Shown here piece by piece: positions 34,624-43,482 of a stretch of 47,691 nucleotides of DNA. The number at the start of each line of letters is the position of its first letter. Position 1 is the stretch's first letter. Source of the stretch: Halomonas cupida. GTDB lineage: Bacteria; Pseudomonadota; Gammaproteobacteria; Pseudomonadales; Halomonadaceae. A program made the translations under genes and the position numbers. The notes under the pieces were generated by a model. That model worked only from the letters and a program-made list of their open reading frames with translations. It was not told the origin of the DNA and did not search any database. The DNA lies in NCBI RefSeq assembly GCF_900142755.1, contig NZ_FRCA01000006.1, forward strand, positions 227,412 through 275,102, read 5' to 3'.

Positions 34624-35619
34624 ATGAAACGCCAGGCTATCGTCCTTTCCCTTACCATCGCGGCCATGACCGCCGCCTCTCTCGCCAATGCAGCTACCGT
34701 GCTGCGCGTCTCTCACCAGTTCCCCGGCGGTCAGGGGGATGTCCGCGATGAGATGGTGCAATTGATGGCCAGCGAGGTCGAAGCAGCGGACGTCGACCTC
34801 GAACTGCAGGTCTACCCCGGCCAGTCACTGTTCAAGGCCAAGGAGCAGTGGGGCGCCCTGGTTCAGGGGCGGCTCGACATGACGGCCCTGCCACTCGACT
34901 ATGCCAGCGGCCGCCATCCTGAGTTCTCCGCTACGCTGATGCCGGGCCTGGTGCGCAACCACGAGCGTGCCCAGCGACTCAACGACTCCGAGTTCATGGG
35001 CATGATCAAGCAGGTCATCGAGGATGCGGGTGCGCGGGTGCTGGCCGATGCCTGGCTGGCAGGTGGCTTTGCCTCCAGCCAGCAGTGCATCACCTCACCG
35101 GACACCGTCCAGGGCCAGACCATGCGTGCGGCCGGGCCGGCCTTCGATGAGATGCTGGCTACCGCCGGTGCTTCAATTTCCTCGATGCCGTCCTCGGAGA
35201 TCTACACCTCCATGCAGACCGGAGTGCTTGACGGCGCCAACACCTCCTCCGGCTCATTCGTTTCCTACCGCATCTACGAACAGGTCACCTGCTTGACCGC
35301 GCCCGGCGAGAATGCCCTGTGGTTCATGTATGAGCCAATTCTCATTTCAGAGCGCAGTTGGCAACGCCTCAACGAGGAACAGCAGCAGGCCTTGACCGCC
35401 GCTGGCGAAAAGGCAGAGCAGTATTTCGCCGAACAGGCTGCCGAGCTGGATCAGAAGATGGTCGACGTCTTCACCGAGAACGGCGTCGAAGTGGTGCAGA
35501 TGTCGCAGGAGAACTACGACGCCTGGCTGGAGATCGCCAGGGACAGCGCCTACAGGAACTTTGCCGAGAATGTCGAGAACGGTCAGGCATTGATCGATGC
35601 CGCCCTGGCGGTGGAATGA
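34624..35619 (+). CDS. TRAP transporter substrate-binding protein (DctP family, malonate-type)
   Basis: The 331-residue precursor has a signal peptide (M-K-R-Q-A-I-V-L-S-L-T-I then a cut near A-N-A|A-T-V). The mature protein starts with a beta strand, V-L-R-V-S-H-Q-F-P, and holds the DctP fold, including the G-x-x-D-M-T segment and M-Q-T-G-V-L-D-G-A. A conserved Arg that binds the substrate carboxylate is expected near T-M-R-A-A-G. CAGGAG fixes the ATG at 34624 instead of an upstream ATG. It is the first gene of a five-gene operon with decarboxylase and CoA-ligase genes, so malonate is the inferred ligand (MatP-like). Confidence 0.93.
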   Translation: MKRQAIVLSLTIAAMTAASLANAATVLRVSHQFPGGQGDVRDEMVQLMASEVEAADVDLELQVYPGQSLFKAKEQWGALVQGRLDMTALPLDYASGRHPEFSATLMPGLVRNHERAQRLNDSEFMGMIKQVIEDAGARVLADAWLAGGFASSQQCITSPDTVQGQTMRAAGPAFDEMLATAGASISSMPSSEIYTSMQTGVLDGANTSSGSFVSYRIYEQVTCLTAPGENALWFMYEPILISERSWQRLNEEQQQALTAAGEKAEQYFAEQAAELDQKMVDVFTENGVEVVQMSQENYDAWLEIARDSAYRNFAENVENGQALIDAALAVE

Positions 35620-35729
35620 TTCCGACGTAGCGAGTGGCGAGTGGCGGCAGGTACGGCACCATGCCGGGACTGCCGCCACTTATCGGCACAAGCCGACCCC
35701 CTGTGACGCCCAAGGCCAGCGGAGGCCCC

Positions 35730-36356
35730 ATGCACCCCAGCCCTCACCGTCCGTCCCCCGGGCCGCGTTCTCATTCGGCGCCGTCCGTAACACAACGCTC
35801 CCGCGGAAGATTGATCGACGGTTACTGCCACATGATGAGATGGGTCTCCATCGGTGCGGCCATCATTGCGGCCCTGGCGCTGCTGATCGGCGTACTGGCG
35901 GTCTGCCACATGATCTTCACACGTTATGTGATGGGAGAAAGCACCACCTGGCAAACCGAATTCGCCATCTTCTCGATCACCGCTGCCATGTTGCTCGGCT
36001 CTCCCTACGTGCTTCTGACGGGGGGACATGTGGCGGTGACGGTCCTTCCCGACGCCCTGAGCAGTGGCCCCCGTTATGCCATGCAACTGATCGCCGCTCT
36101 GGTCGGTCTGCTGTTCTGTGCTGCCCTTGCCTATGGCTCCTGGCTTTATCTGCTCGAGGCCTGGCACGGCGGCTGGACCACGGGCTCGGTGTGGAACCCG
36201 CCGCTGTGGCCCGCTCTGGTGCCATTGGTGGTGGGAACCACCCTGCTGGTGACACAGTATCTCGCCGAGATCCTGCAACCCGGCAAACCGGAACCATCGG
36301 CTTCAGCTCCGGCACCTTCAACCCCGGGCACTACAGAGTCGGGAGGACATGACTGA
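35730..36356 (+). CDS. TRAP transporter small permease (DctQ family)
   Basis: The 208-residue protein has four predicted membrane helices beginning near residue 37 (W-V-S-I-G-A-A-I-I-A) and the DctQ signature F-T-R-Y-V-M-G-E-S-T-T-W-Q-T-E. The N-terminal 35 residues are Pro/Ser/Arg-rich and the tail is Pro/Ser/Thr-rich, both likely disordered. GGAGG precedes the ATG at 35730. It overlaps the large permease gene by one base (TGATG). The 110-base gap after the binding-protein gene contains no clear hairpin. Confidence 0.92.
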   Translation: MHPSPHRPSPGPRSHSAPSVTQRSRGRLIDGYCHMMRWVSIGAAIIAALALLIGVLAVCHMIFTRYVMGESTTWQTEFAIFSITAAMLLGSPYVLLTGGHVAVTVLPDALSSGPRYAMQLIAALVGLLFCAALAYGSWLYLLEAWHGGWTTGSVWNPPLWPALVPLVVGTTLLVTQYLAEILQPGKPEPSASAPAPSTPGTTESGGHD

Positions 36357-37705
36357 TGGATCCTGTCACCAGTGGCATCCTGATCGTAACCGCACTGTTC
36401 GTATTGATGGCAATCGGCACTCCCATCGCCTTTGCACTGGGTTCGGTTGCGCTTGCCGCGCTGGTCATGAACCGCGGCATGATCGAGCTGACCTATTTCG
36501 GCGAGACCTTCTTCGGCAGCCTTGCCTCTTTCGGTTTCGTAGCCATTCCGATGTTCATCCTGATGGGCGCCGCCGTCGCCTCCTCACCCACCGGCCGCGA
36601 CCTGTATCGTTCGCTGGATCTGTGGTTGGGGCGCGTGCCCGGTGGGCTGGCAATTTCCAATATCGGTGCCTGCTCGATCTTTGCCGCACTATCCGGCTCA
36701 TCACCAGCCACCAGCGCCGCCATAGGCAAGCTGGGCATTCCTGAAATGCGCAAGCGGGGCTACCCGGATGGTGTAGCGGCCGGCTGTGTGGCGGCAGGCG
36801 GCACCCTGGGCATTCTGATTCCACCTTCAGTGACGATGATCGTCTACGGCATTTCCACCGAGACATCCATCGGTCGCCTGTTCATTGCCGGTGCCCTGCC
36901 CGGCGTGATGCTGGCTGTGCTGTTCATGGCCTGGACGCTGATTGCCTGCCAGTTGGCTGGCGGTTACCACACCCCCAACCCCGTCAGTGAGGCGGCGGAG
37001 AGGCTCAAGGAAAATGTCCGCGAGAATGTCGACCAGAATCTCAAGGCGCTGATTCGGGTACTGCCGTTTCTGGTCGTGGTGACCTGCATCCTGTTTGCCC
37101 TCTACGGCGGTGTCGCCACTCCGTCCGAAGCGGCTGGCGCCGGGGCCTTCCTGTGTCTGGTGCTGGCCATTCTCGTCTACCGCATGTGGCGGCTGAAGCC
37201 GCTGACTACCATCATGCGCGATGCCCTGCGTGAGAGCGTGATGATCATGCTGATCATCGCCTGTGCCGAGATCTTTGCCTACGCACTGTCCTCGCTGTTC
37301 ATCACCCAGACGGTGGCCGGTGCCATCGCCGACCTCGAGGTCAACCGCTGGGTGCTGATGGCGATCATCAATCTGTTCCTGCTGGTTGCCGGGTTCTTCC
37401 TGCCGCCTGTGGCGGTGATCGTGATGACCGCACCGATTCTGTTGCCGATCATTCTCGCCGCCAACTTCGACCCGTACTGGTTTGCCGTGATCCTGACCAT
37501 CAACCTGGAGATCGGTCTGATCACGCCGCCTGTGGGGCTCAACCTGTTCATCATCAAGGGGATCGCCCCTGACATCGCCCTACGCGACATTCTGCTCGGC
37601 AGTCTGCCCTATGCCCTGTGCATGGTGCTCGGCATCATCCTGCTGTGCTTCTTCCCCGGTATCGCCACCTGGCTGCCGGATCTGATCATGGGGACTGGTG
37701 GTTGA
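36356..37705 (+). CDS. TRAP transporter large permease (DctM family)
   Basis: The 449-residue protein has about 12 membrane helices and matches DctM length. Typical segments are G-x-P-I-A-F-A-L-G, the A-I-P-M-F-I-L-M-G loop, the hallmark L-S-G-S-S-P-A-T-S-A-A-I-G near residue 113, G-T-L-G-I-L-I-P-P-S, and I-T-P-P-V-G-L-N-L-F. It forms the Na+-driven channel with the small permease and takes substrate from the binding protein. Translation is coupled to the small permease gene. A dispersed repeat lies between this gene and the decarboxylase gene. Confidence 0.95.
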   Translation: MDPVTSGILIVTALFVLMAIGTPIAFALGSVALAALVMNRGMIELTYFGETFFGSLASFGFVAIPMFILMGAAVASSPTGRDLYRSLDLWLGRVPGGLAISNIGACSIFAALSGSSPATSAAIGKLGIPEMRKRGYPDGVAAGCVAAGGTLGILIPPSVTMIVYGISTETSIGRLFIAGALPGVMLAVLFMAWTLIACQLAGGYHTPNPVSEAAERLKENVRENVDQNLKALIRVLPFLVVVTCILFALYGGVATPSEAAGAGAFLCLVLAILVYRMWRLKPLTTIMRDALRESVMIMLIIACAEIFAYALSSLFITQTVAGAIADLEVNRWVLMAIINLFLLVAGFFLPPVAVIVMTAPILLPIILAANFDPYWFAVILTINLEIGLITPPVGLNLFIIKGIAPDIALRDILLGSLPYALCMVLGIILLCFFPGIATWLPDLIMGTGG

Positions 37706-37745
37706 AGCCCGCCCTCCCGGTGAACACCGTCAACTGGCCGCTCAA

Positions 37746-37824
37746 TCGGCGACGTTCGTTCCCGACGAACGATCGCATTTCCCACGTCCCTGTGGGTCGG
37801 CTACTTGTGTTCCCGGCACGAGCG
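37746..37824 (-). repeat. Dispersed hairpin repeat, copy 3 (inverted), inside the malonate operon
   Basis: Read on the minus strand it gives the same order as the copy at 1-103: a CGGGA-loop hairpin, TAGCCGACCCACAGGGACGTGGG, then a second hairpin with GTTCGT and ACGAAC around CGGGA. The outer stem of that hairpin is GCGA-(T)-CG against CGTCGC, different bases from copy 1 but still able to pair with one bulge. It fills most of the 157-base gap between the TRAP permease and malonyl-CoA decarboxylase genes. Confidence 0.75.
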
Positions 37825-37862
37825 ACGGGCACCGCCAATTGACTCTGAGGAGTGACGAGCCT

Positions 37863-39218
37863 GTGAATATCAGTTTTCTTCAGGAACTTTTCAGCAGCAT
37901 TACCCAACGAGATGCGCTTCTGTGGCGGCGTAGTGACGGGAAGCCAGTCTCTCACGAGCAGGTAGTCGATGCCTGTCGCCTGGTGCTGGAAAGCGATGGA
38001 GAGGCCTCGAGCATCGCCCTGGCCAGCCGCGCCCTGAGCGGCTATGCCAGCCTTGATGACGAGCAGAAGACTCGACTCTTCTACACACTCACCGATGACT
38101 TTGCCGCCGATCCCGAGCGTATCGACCAGGCCTGGCAGGCCTATCACGCCACGCGAGGCAATCTCGAGTTGCAACTGTTGTGCGAGGCCTGCGAACCCGA
38201 GCGCCAGGAACTGCTGCGACGCCTCAATCTCACCGCGGGTGGCACCCATGCGCTGGTGCGTATGCGCGAGGATCTGCTCACCCGACTCCGAGAGATGCCG
38301 GAGCTGGCCGCACTGGATGCCGACTTTGCCCACCTGTTCGGCTCCTGGTTCAATCGTGGTTTTCTGGTACTCAAACGCATTGATTGGAACACCCCCGCCG
38401 CAATTCTCGAGAAACTCATTCGCTACGAGGCCGTCCACGAGATCCGCGACTGGAACGATCTGCGCCGCCGCCTGGATGCCCGTGACCGGCGGTGTTACGC
38501 CTTCTTCCATCCGGCCATTGGTGACGAACCGCTGATCTTCGTCGAGGTGGCTCTGACCCGTGGCCTACCCGAACGCATCCAGCCGATACTCGATGCCAGC
38601 CATCAGGCCATTGATGCAGAGGAGGCCGACAGCGCCGCCTTCTTCGGCATCAGCAATTGCCAGACCGGACTGCGCGGCATTTCCTTCGGTAACTTTCTGA
38701 TCAAGCAGGTGGTCCTGGAGCTGCAGCAGGAACTTCCTCAGTTGGTGAATTTCGTCACTCTGTCGCCCATCCCGGGCTTTCGCGTGTGGCTGGATCAGCA
38801 ACGCCAACGAGATCAGAACCTTCTCGAGGACGAACTCCTCCAGCGCCTGACCGAACTCGGGCGTGCAGACTGGCACACCGACAGTGAGGTGGCCGCCGCA
38901 CTCGGCGAACACATTCGTCCACTGGCCGCCCACTATCTGACCCGAGTGCGCAACGAACAGGGGCTGCCACTCAATGCCGTGGCGCGTTTTCACCTCGGCA
39001 ACGGCGCAGAATTGCACCGGATCAACTGGCTGGGCGATACCTCCGCCAAGGGTCTCGCCAACGGCCTCGGCCTGATGGTCAACTATCTCTATGTGCCTGA
39101 CGACATCGAACGCAACCACGAGCGCTACTCCACCGACGGCAAGGTGATGTGCTCATCCTCCGTGCGCGACCTGAGGCGCCGGGCACGCAAGTTTCTCAAG
39201 GGAGATCACCGCACATGA
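37863..39218 (+). CDS. matA: Malonyl-CoA decarboxylase
   Basis: The 451-residue enzyme converts malonyl-CoA to acetyl-CoA and CO2. Family segments are clear: F-N-R-G-F-L-V-L-K-R-I-D-W-N-T-P-A, L-I-F-V-E-V-A-L, S-N-C-Q-T-G-L-R-G-I-S-F-G-N-F-L-I-K, L-S-P-I-P-G-F-R-x-W-L, and the catalytic region F-H-L-G-N-G-A-E-L-H-R-I-N-W. The start is a GTG at 37863 with TGAGGAG upstream; a longer frame would translate the repeat element and is rejected. The stop overlaps the synthetase start, so malonyl-CoA made by MatB is used at once by MatA, as in matPQMAB of Sinorhizobium. Confidence 0.95.
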   Translation: MNISFLQELFSSITQRDALLWRRSDGKPVSHEQVVDACRLVLESDGEASSIALASRALSGYASLDDEQKTRLFYTLTDDFAADPERIDQAWQAYHATRGNLELQLLCEACEPERQELLRRLNLTAGGTHALVRMREDLLTRLREMPELAALDADFAHLFGSWFNRGFLVLKRIDWNTPAAILEKLIRYEAVHEIRDWNDLRRRLDARDRRCYAFFHPAIGDEPLIFVEVALTRGLPERIQPILDASHQAIDAEEADSAAFFGISNCQTGLRGISFGNFLIKQVVLELQQELPQLVNFVTLSPIPGFRVWLDQQRQRDQNLLEDELLQRLTELGRADWHTDSEVAAALGEHIRPLAAHYLTRVRNEQGLPLNAVARFHLGNGAELHRINWLGDTSAKGLANGLGLMVNYLYVPDDIERNHERYSTDGKVMCSSSVRDLRRRARKFLKGDHRT

Positions 39219-40741
39219 ACCACAATCTCTTCGCAACCTTTGCCACGCGTATGGATGAGCGTGGCGCAGCCCCCTTCATAACCACCAGCGAAGGTGCCGA
39301 TTACAGCTACTCCGAGGCCCTGGCGATGAGTGCCCGGCTGGCCGGCGCGCTCCACGAGCAGGGCGTACAGCCGGGTGATCGCGTTGCGGTTCAGGTCGAC
39401 AAGAGCCCCGAGGCCATTCTGTTGTACCTGGCCTGCCTGCGCGTCGGCGGCGTCTATCTGCCGCTCAATATCGGCTACACCAGCGAAGAAATCCGCTACT
39501 TCCTGGGCGATGCCGAACCGGCGCTGTTCGTGTGCCGTCCAGCCAGTCTGGAGGAAGCCCGCACTGTGGCCGCAGAATGCGGCAATATTCGTGTCAAAAC
39601 ACTGGGCACCGCCGCTGATGGCAGCCTGATGCAAGCGGCCTCACAGGCCACGCCGCTGGACGAGATCCTTCCGCGTGACCCCGATGATCTCGCGGCGATC
39701 CTCTATACCTCTGGCACCACTGGCCGCTCCAAGGGCGCCATGCTGACTCACCGCAATCTCGGCTCCAATGCCGCCTCGCTGGTCGAGGCATGGCGCTTTA
39801 CCGAACGGGACCGTCTGATTCATGCTCTGCCGATCTTCCACACCCACGGCCTGTTTGTGGCCTGCAATGTGATTCTGAGGTCCGGCGCCAGCATGCGCCT
39901 GCTGCCGAAGTTCGATGTCGATGTGATCTTCGAGGAATTGCTTCAGAGCACAACCATGATGGGGGTTCCGACCTTCTACACCCGACTGCTCCAGGATCCG
40001 CGCCTGACACGCGAGGCCTGTGCGGGAATGCGCCTGTTCACGTCCGGTTCGGCGCCACTCACAGCAGAGACTCACCAGGCTTTCGAAGCGGCAACCGGCC
40101 ACGCCATCCTCGAGCGTTACGGCATGACCGAAACCAACATGAACACGTCCAACCCCTACGACGGAGACCGTATTGCCGGCACCGTCGGAATGCCTCTTCC
40201 GGGTGTGGAGATTCGCATCACCTCGCGTGACAGCGACAATCATGCTGCCCTTCCCCAGGGTGAGATCGGTATGCTCGAAGTACGCGGCCCCAATGTGTTC
40301 AAGGGCTACTGGCGGATGCCCGAAAAGACTCGCGAGGAGCTGCTCGACGACGGGTTCTTCATTACCGGCGACCTGGCATTGGTCGACGAGCGCGGCTACG
40401 TGCAGATCGTCGGGCGCGACAAGGATCTGGTGATTTCCGGCGGCTATAACGTCTACCCCAAGGAGGTCGAGGGATATATCGACGAACTGGAAGGAGTGGT
40501 GGAATCAGCGGTGATCGGACTGCCCCACCCGGATCTCGGTGAAGGCGTGGCTGCTGTGGTGGTTGTGCATGATGGTGCCCGACTCAGCGAAGCCGAGATC
40601 ATTCAGCCATTGCAGGACAGGCTGGCCCGCTACAAGCAGCCCCGACAGGTGTTTTTCGTCGACTCCCTGCCGCGCAACACCATGGGCAAGGTGCAGAAGA
40701 ATCAGCTGAGAGAGCAGTTCAGGGACACCTGGCAGCCCTGA
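39215..40741 (+). CDS. matB: Malonyl-CoA synthetase
   Basis: The 508-residue AMP-forming ligase joins malonate to CoA with ATP. Motifs: the P-loop Y-T-S-G-T-T-G-R-S-K-G (residues 164-174), the Y-G-M-T-E-T-N-M-N adenine-binding segment, the G-D-L-A-x-V-D-E-R-G-Y-V hinge region with D-K-D-L-V-I-S-G-G-Y-N-V-Y-P-K-E-V-E, and the catalytic Lys492 in P-R-N-T-M-G-K-V. The T-E-T-N-M-N-T-S-N-P-Y form is typical of MatB rather than general acyl-CoA ligases. The ATG at 39215 overlaps the matA stop (ATGA) and has AAGGGAG upstream. It is the last gene of the operon. Confidence 0.93.
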   Translation: MNHNLFATFATRMDERGAAPFITTSEGADYSYSEALAMSARLAGALHEQGVQPGDRVAVQVDKSPEAILLYLACLRVGGVYLPLNIGYTSEEIRYFLGDAEPALFVCRPASLEEARTVAAECGNIRVKTLGTAADGSLMQAASQATPLDEILPRDPDDLAAILYTSGTTGRSKGAMLTHRNLGSNAASLVEAWRFTERDRLIHALPIFHTHGLFVACNVILRSGASMRLLPKFDVDVIFEELLQSTTMMGVPTFYTRLLQDPRLTREACAGMRLFTSGSAPLTAETHQAFEAATGHAILERYGMTETNMNTSNPYDGDRIAGTVGMPLPGVEIRITSRDSDNHAALPQGEIGMLEVRGPNVFKGYWRMPEKTREELLDDGFFITGDLALVDERGYVQIVGRDKDLVISGGYNVYPKEVEGYIDELEGVVESAVIGLPHPDLGEGVAAVVVVHDGARLSEAEIIQPLQDRLARYKQPRQVFFVDSLPRNTMGKVQKNQLREQFRDTWQP

Positions 40742-40759
40742 GCGACAGCCCTGAGCGGC

Positions 40760-40838
40760 GACCTTGCAACTCAGACTTGTAACTCGGACTTGCAACTTAG
40801 ACTTGCAACTCCGACCTGAAGGTCTGACCTGCAACTCG
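40760..40838 (+). repeat. 13-bp tandem array, GACTTGCAACTCG type, six units
   Basis: Six head-to-tail units follow the consensus GACTTGCAACTCG. The first has one extra C, the second reads TGTAAC, and the fifth is strongly changed (GACCTGAAGGTCT). It lies in the gap between matB and recX and is unrelated in sequence to the two 7-bp arrays. Confidence 0.85.
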
Positions 40839-40852
40839 GATGGATCGAGATT

Positions 40853-40876
40853 GGGGGCGGGCCTTCCCCCGCCCTC
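40853..40876. terminator. GC-rich hairpin between matB and recX
   Basis: A nine-base stem (GGGGGCGGG against CCCGCCCTC, with one G-T pair) around a six-base loop, overlapping the recX stop. No T-run. It could terminate both convergent transcripts. Confidence 0.5.
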
Positions 40877-41363
40877 ACTCCTGCCGCTGCCATTCCTGAA
40901 CGGCCCTGCGCACCTGCTCGAAGTCAAAGCCACGACCGGCCAGAAAGCGTTCGTGACGTGCTCGCTCACGAGGCGGTATCTGGTTTGGCGCGACGCTGCC
41001 GAAACGCCGTTGCAGCACGTCCATGGCCCGCTCCGCCCAGTCGATAGCCTGGTCGCGTTCCAGCTCGGCCAGGCTCTGGCGAGCCAACTCGCGATCCACT
41101 CCCCGCTGGCCAAGCTCGGCCAGCATCTTTCTCGGGCCGTGGCCGCGCAGTAGACGGTCACGCAAAAAACACTCGGCAAAGCGCGCATCACTCTGCAGGC
41201 CTTCCTCAGCCAGTTGTTGCAGGGCCTCCGCCACAGCGTTGACCCCATGCCCCCGAGCGGTCAGGCGATCGGTCAACTCCTGCAAGGAGTAATCACGTCT
41301 CGCCAGCAGGCGGATGGCATCATCTCGTGGCGTGCTGTCGGCCGTTTTCGCAACATTCCACAT
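40875..41363 (-). CDS. recX: Regulatory protein RecX
   Basis: The 162-residue protein is RecX, which binds RecA filaments and limits their activity. The three-helix repeats are visible: A-I-R-L-L-A-R-R-D-Y-S-x-x-E-L-T-D-R-L, then L-Q-S-D-A-R-F-A-E-C-F-L-R-D-R-L, then R-K-M-L-A-E-L-G-Q-R-G-V. The ATG at 41363 is preferred; a GTG at 41390 is in frame. It lies 115 bases after recA on the same strand, separated by a strong hairpin, so it is expected at lower level by read-through. Confidence 0.93.
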   Translation of the reverse strand: MWNVAKTADSTPRDDAIRLLARRDYSLQELTDRLTARGHGVNAVAEALQQLAEEGLQSDARFAECFLRDRLLRGHGPRKMLAELGQRGVDRELARQSLAELERDQAIDWAERAMDVLQRRFGSVAPNQIPPRERARHERFLAGRGFDFEQVRRAVQEWQRQE

Positions 41364-41422
41364 CACTAGATACCCCACATCGCTCGACACCCCACATCGG
41401 GCTTGTCCATCATCAGATACGC

Positions 41423-41449
41423 ATCGGGCCCCGCCATGCGGAGCCCGAT
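41423..41449 (-). terminator. recA-recX attenuator hairpin
   Basis: An ATCGGGC stem and a CCGC stem, separated by one C-A mismatch, enclose a CAT loop. A terminator at this site that lets some transcription through to recX is known in E. coli; here no T-run follows. Confidence 0.65.
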
Positions 41450-41478
41450 CGGGTTATATCGCGAGTTCCTGCCGAGCC

Positions 41479-42564
41479 TTACAGGAGGTCGTCGCCCAGG
41501 TCTTCGCCCACTGCGACCTCTGCAGCTGCATCCTTTCCGGCGGCGTCCTGATCCTCCGGTTTGGCGTTCGGCTGAGCCAGCAGTTGGGCACGAATCTGGG
41601 TCTCGATCTCGTTCATGATCGCCGGGTTGTCCTCGAGGAACTGCGCCGAATTGGCCTTGCCCTGGCCGATCTTGTTGCCCTGATAGCTGTACCAGGCACC
41701 GGCCTTGTCGACCAGCTTGCACTGCACACCGAGGTCGATCACTTCACCGGCATGATAGATGCCCTTGCCGTAGAGGATCTGGAACTCGGCCTGACGGAAC
41801 GGCGGCGCCACCTTGTTCTTGACCACCTTGACGCGGGTCTCGTTACCCACGACCTCGTCGCCCTGCTTGACCGACCCGGTACGACGAATATCCAGACGGA
41901 CACTGGCGTAGAACTTGAGAGCATTACCCCCGGTCGTGGTCTCGGGGCTGCCGAACATGACCCCGATCTTCATGCGGATCTGGTTGATGAACACCACCAT
42001 GCAGTTGGCGTTCTTGATGTTGCCGGTGATCTTGCGCAGCGCCTGGGACATCAGGCGAGCCTGCAGGCCCACATGAGAGTCGCCCATCTCGCCCTCGATC
42101 TCGGCACGAGGCGTCAGCGCCGCCACGGAGTCGATGATGATGACATCGACACCACCGGAACGCACCAGCATGTCGCAGATCTCCAGCGCCTGTTCACCGG
42201 TGTCAGGCTGCGAGACCAACAGGTCATCCAGGTTGACGCCAAGCTTCTCGGCATAGCTGGGATCCAGCGCATGCTCGGCATCGATGAAGGCACAGGTCTT
42301 GCCCTCACGCTGTGCCTGAGCAATCACCGACAGGGTAAGCGTCGTCTTGCCCGAGGATTCCGGACCAAAGATCTCGACCACACGACCATAGGGCAGGCCA
42401 CCGATCCCCAGGGCGACATCCAGCCCCAGAGAACCCGTCGAGACCGAAGGCATCACCACACGCGGTGCATCACCCAACCGCATGACCGTGCCCTTGCCGA
42501 ACTGGCGGTCGATCTGGGAAAGAGCGGCATTCAGTGCCTTGGTACGGTTTTCATCCTGCGCCAT
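41479..42564 (-). CDS. recA: Recombinase RecA
   Basis: The 361-residue protein is the strand-exchange recombinase and the co-protease that triggers LexA cleavage. Motifs: Walker A G-P-E-S-S-G-K-T (residues 67-74), Walker [10 protein letters not shown], loop L1 (E-G-E-M-G-D-S-H) and loop L2 ([13 protein letters not shown]). The C-terminus is acidic ([10 protein letters not shown]), as expected. GGAGGAG-type bases (GGAGCTCCTCC in reverse) precede the ATG. It is controlled by a LexA box about 95 bases upstream. Confidence 0.98.
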   Translation of the reverse strand: MAQDENRTKALNAALSQIDRQFGKGTVMRLGDAPRVVMPSVSTGSLGLDVALGIGGLPYGRVVEIFGPESSGKTTLTLSVIAQAQREGKTCAFIDAEHALDPSYAEKLGVNLDDLLVSQPDTGEQALEICDMLVRSGGVDVIIIDSVAALTPRAEIEGEMGDSHVGLQARLMSQALRKITGNIKNANCMVVFINQIRMKIGVMFGSPETTTGGNALKFYASVRLDIRRTGSVKQGDEVVGNETRVKVVKNKVAPPFRQAEFQILYGKGIYHAGEVIDLGVQCKLVDKAGAWYSYQGNKIGQGKANSAQFLEDNPAIMNEIETQIRAQLLAQPNAKPEDQDAAGKDAAAEVAVGEDLGDDLL

Positions 42565-42658
42565 GGAGGAGCTCCTGTTGATCTGTTGTCATGCGGAAGC
42601 CGCAGAGCGAGTGTCCTTGGTTCCGTCCTCGAGGTCGCTCGGCGGCCGGACAGAATCA

Positions 42659-42674
42659 CTGTATGGTTGAACAG
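42659..42674 (-). promoter_or_regulatory. LexA (SOS) box of recA
   Basis: CTGT-ATGGTTGA-ACAG matches the LexA consensus CTGT-N8-ACAG exactly, with an outer A/T pair completing the symmetry. It lies 95 bases upstream of the recA ATG and should overlap the recA promoter. Confidence 0.9.
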
Positions 42675-42731
42675 TAGTATGACGAAAAATCTCGAGCACG
42701 ACCAGTCTTTCTGAAGCGCACTGCCCTTCTC

Positions 42732-43223
42732 TCAGGACAATCGCTCCAGCAGTCCTTCCAGAGCCGTGATCACTGCCTGCTGACGCACCGCGATTCGGTC
42801 GCCCTCGAAGTGACAGCACCGGGCGTCGACTCGGCCTCCGGCACGCCAGGCAAGCCAGACGGTTCCTACCGGCTTCTCCGCGCTGCCTCCTCCCGGGCCG
42901 GCGACTCCGCTGATCGCCACCCCGGCCTGCGCACCGCTATCGGCACAAGCCCCTTCGACCATGGCCTCGACCACGGCCTGACTGACTGCACCATGCTGTG
43001 CAAGAAGCGCCTCCGATACCCCCAGCAGACGGGTCTTGGCTGCGTTGGAATAAGTCACATAGCCGGTTTCGAACCAGTCTGAACTACCGGCGATATCGGT
43101 AATGGCCGCGGCGACACCGCCACCAGTGCAGGACTCTGCAGCCGTGACACTGACCACCATCTCCAGGCATTGCCTGCCCAGACGCTCGGCCAGGGACTGC
43201 GATCTCTTCGAGAATTCGGACAT
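42732..43223 (-). CDS. pncC: Nicotinamide-nucleotide amidohydrolase PncC (CinA C-terminal type)
   Basis: The 163-residue protein is the stand-alone CinA C-terminal domain that deamidates NMN to nicotinate mononucleotide in the pyridine nucleotide cycle. Signature segments are T-A-A-E-S-C-T-G-G, G-Y-V-T-Y-S-N-A-A-K, L-G-V-S, and A-I-S-G-V-A-G-P-G-G-G-S-A-E-K-P-V-G-T-V-W. The ATG at 43223 is preferred over a GTG at 43241; GAGG lies upstream. The pncC-recA order is common in gammaproteobacteria. Confidence 0.94.
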   Translation of the reverse strand: MSEFSKRSQSLAERLGRQCLEMVVSVTAAESCTGGGVAAAITDIAGSSDWFETGYVTYSNAAKTRLLGVSEALLAQHGAVSQAVVEAMVEGACADSGAQAGVAISGVAGPGGGSAEKPVGTVWLAWRAGGRVDARCCHFEGDRIAVRQQAVITALEGLLERLS

Positions 43224-43323
43224 CGGGACGCTACGCCTCACAAAAGGTACGCATCACAACAAGCGGCGCCACAAGGGCGCCGCAGGACTTCACCGGAACA
43301 GGCAGTCCAGTTGCCGCCCAGGC

Positions 43324-43482
43324 TCAACGCCTGGCGATGATCCACACCGCATGAACGATGCCCGGGATGTAACCGAGAAGCGTCAGCAGAATGTTGAGCC
43401 AGAAATGCAGACCAAAGCCCACCTGCAGGAACACACCTACCGGTGGCAGGAGAATTGCCAGAATGATACGAATAACATCCAT
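43324..43482 (-). CDS. Pmp3/YqaE (UPF0057) family membrane peptide
   Basis: The 52-residue protein has two hydrophobic helices. The family pattern is complete: L-A-I-L-L-P-P-V-G-V-F-L-Q-V-G and I-L-L-T-L-L-G-Y-I-P-G-I-V-H-A. Homologues in yeast (Pmp3) and plants (RCI2) affect membrane potential and salt tolerance; the bacterial role is unclear. AAGGAG precedes the ATG at 43482, which rules out the longer in-frame start at 43554. Confidence 0.93.
   Translation of the reverse strand: MDVIRIILAILLPPVGVFLQVGFGLHFWLNILLTLLGYIPGIVHAVWIIARR

Noticed and set aside
37698..37862. Extension of malonyl-CoA decarboxylase by 55 codons
   Set aside because: It would translate the hairpin repeat element; the GTG at 37863 has a ribosome-binding site and aligns with the family start.
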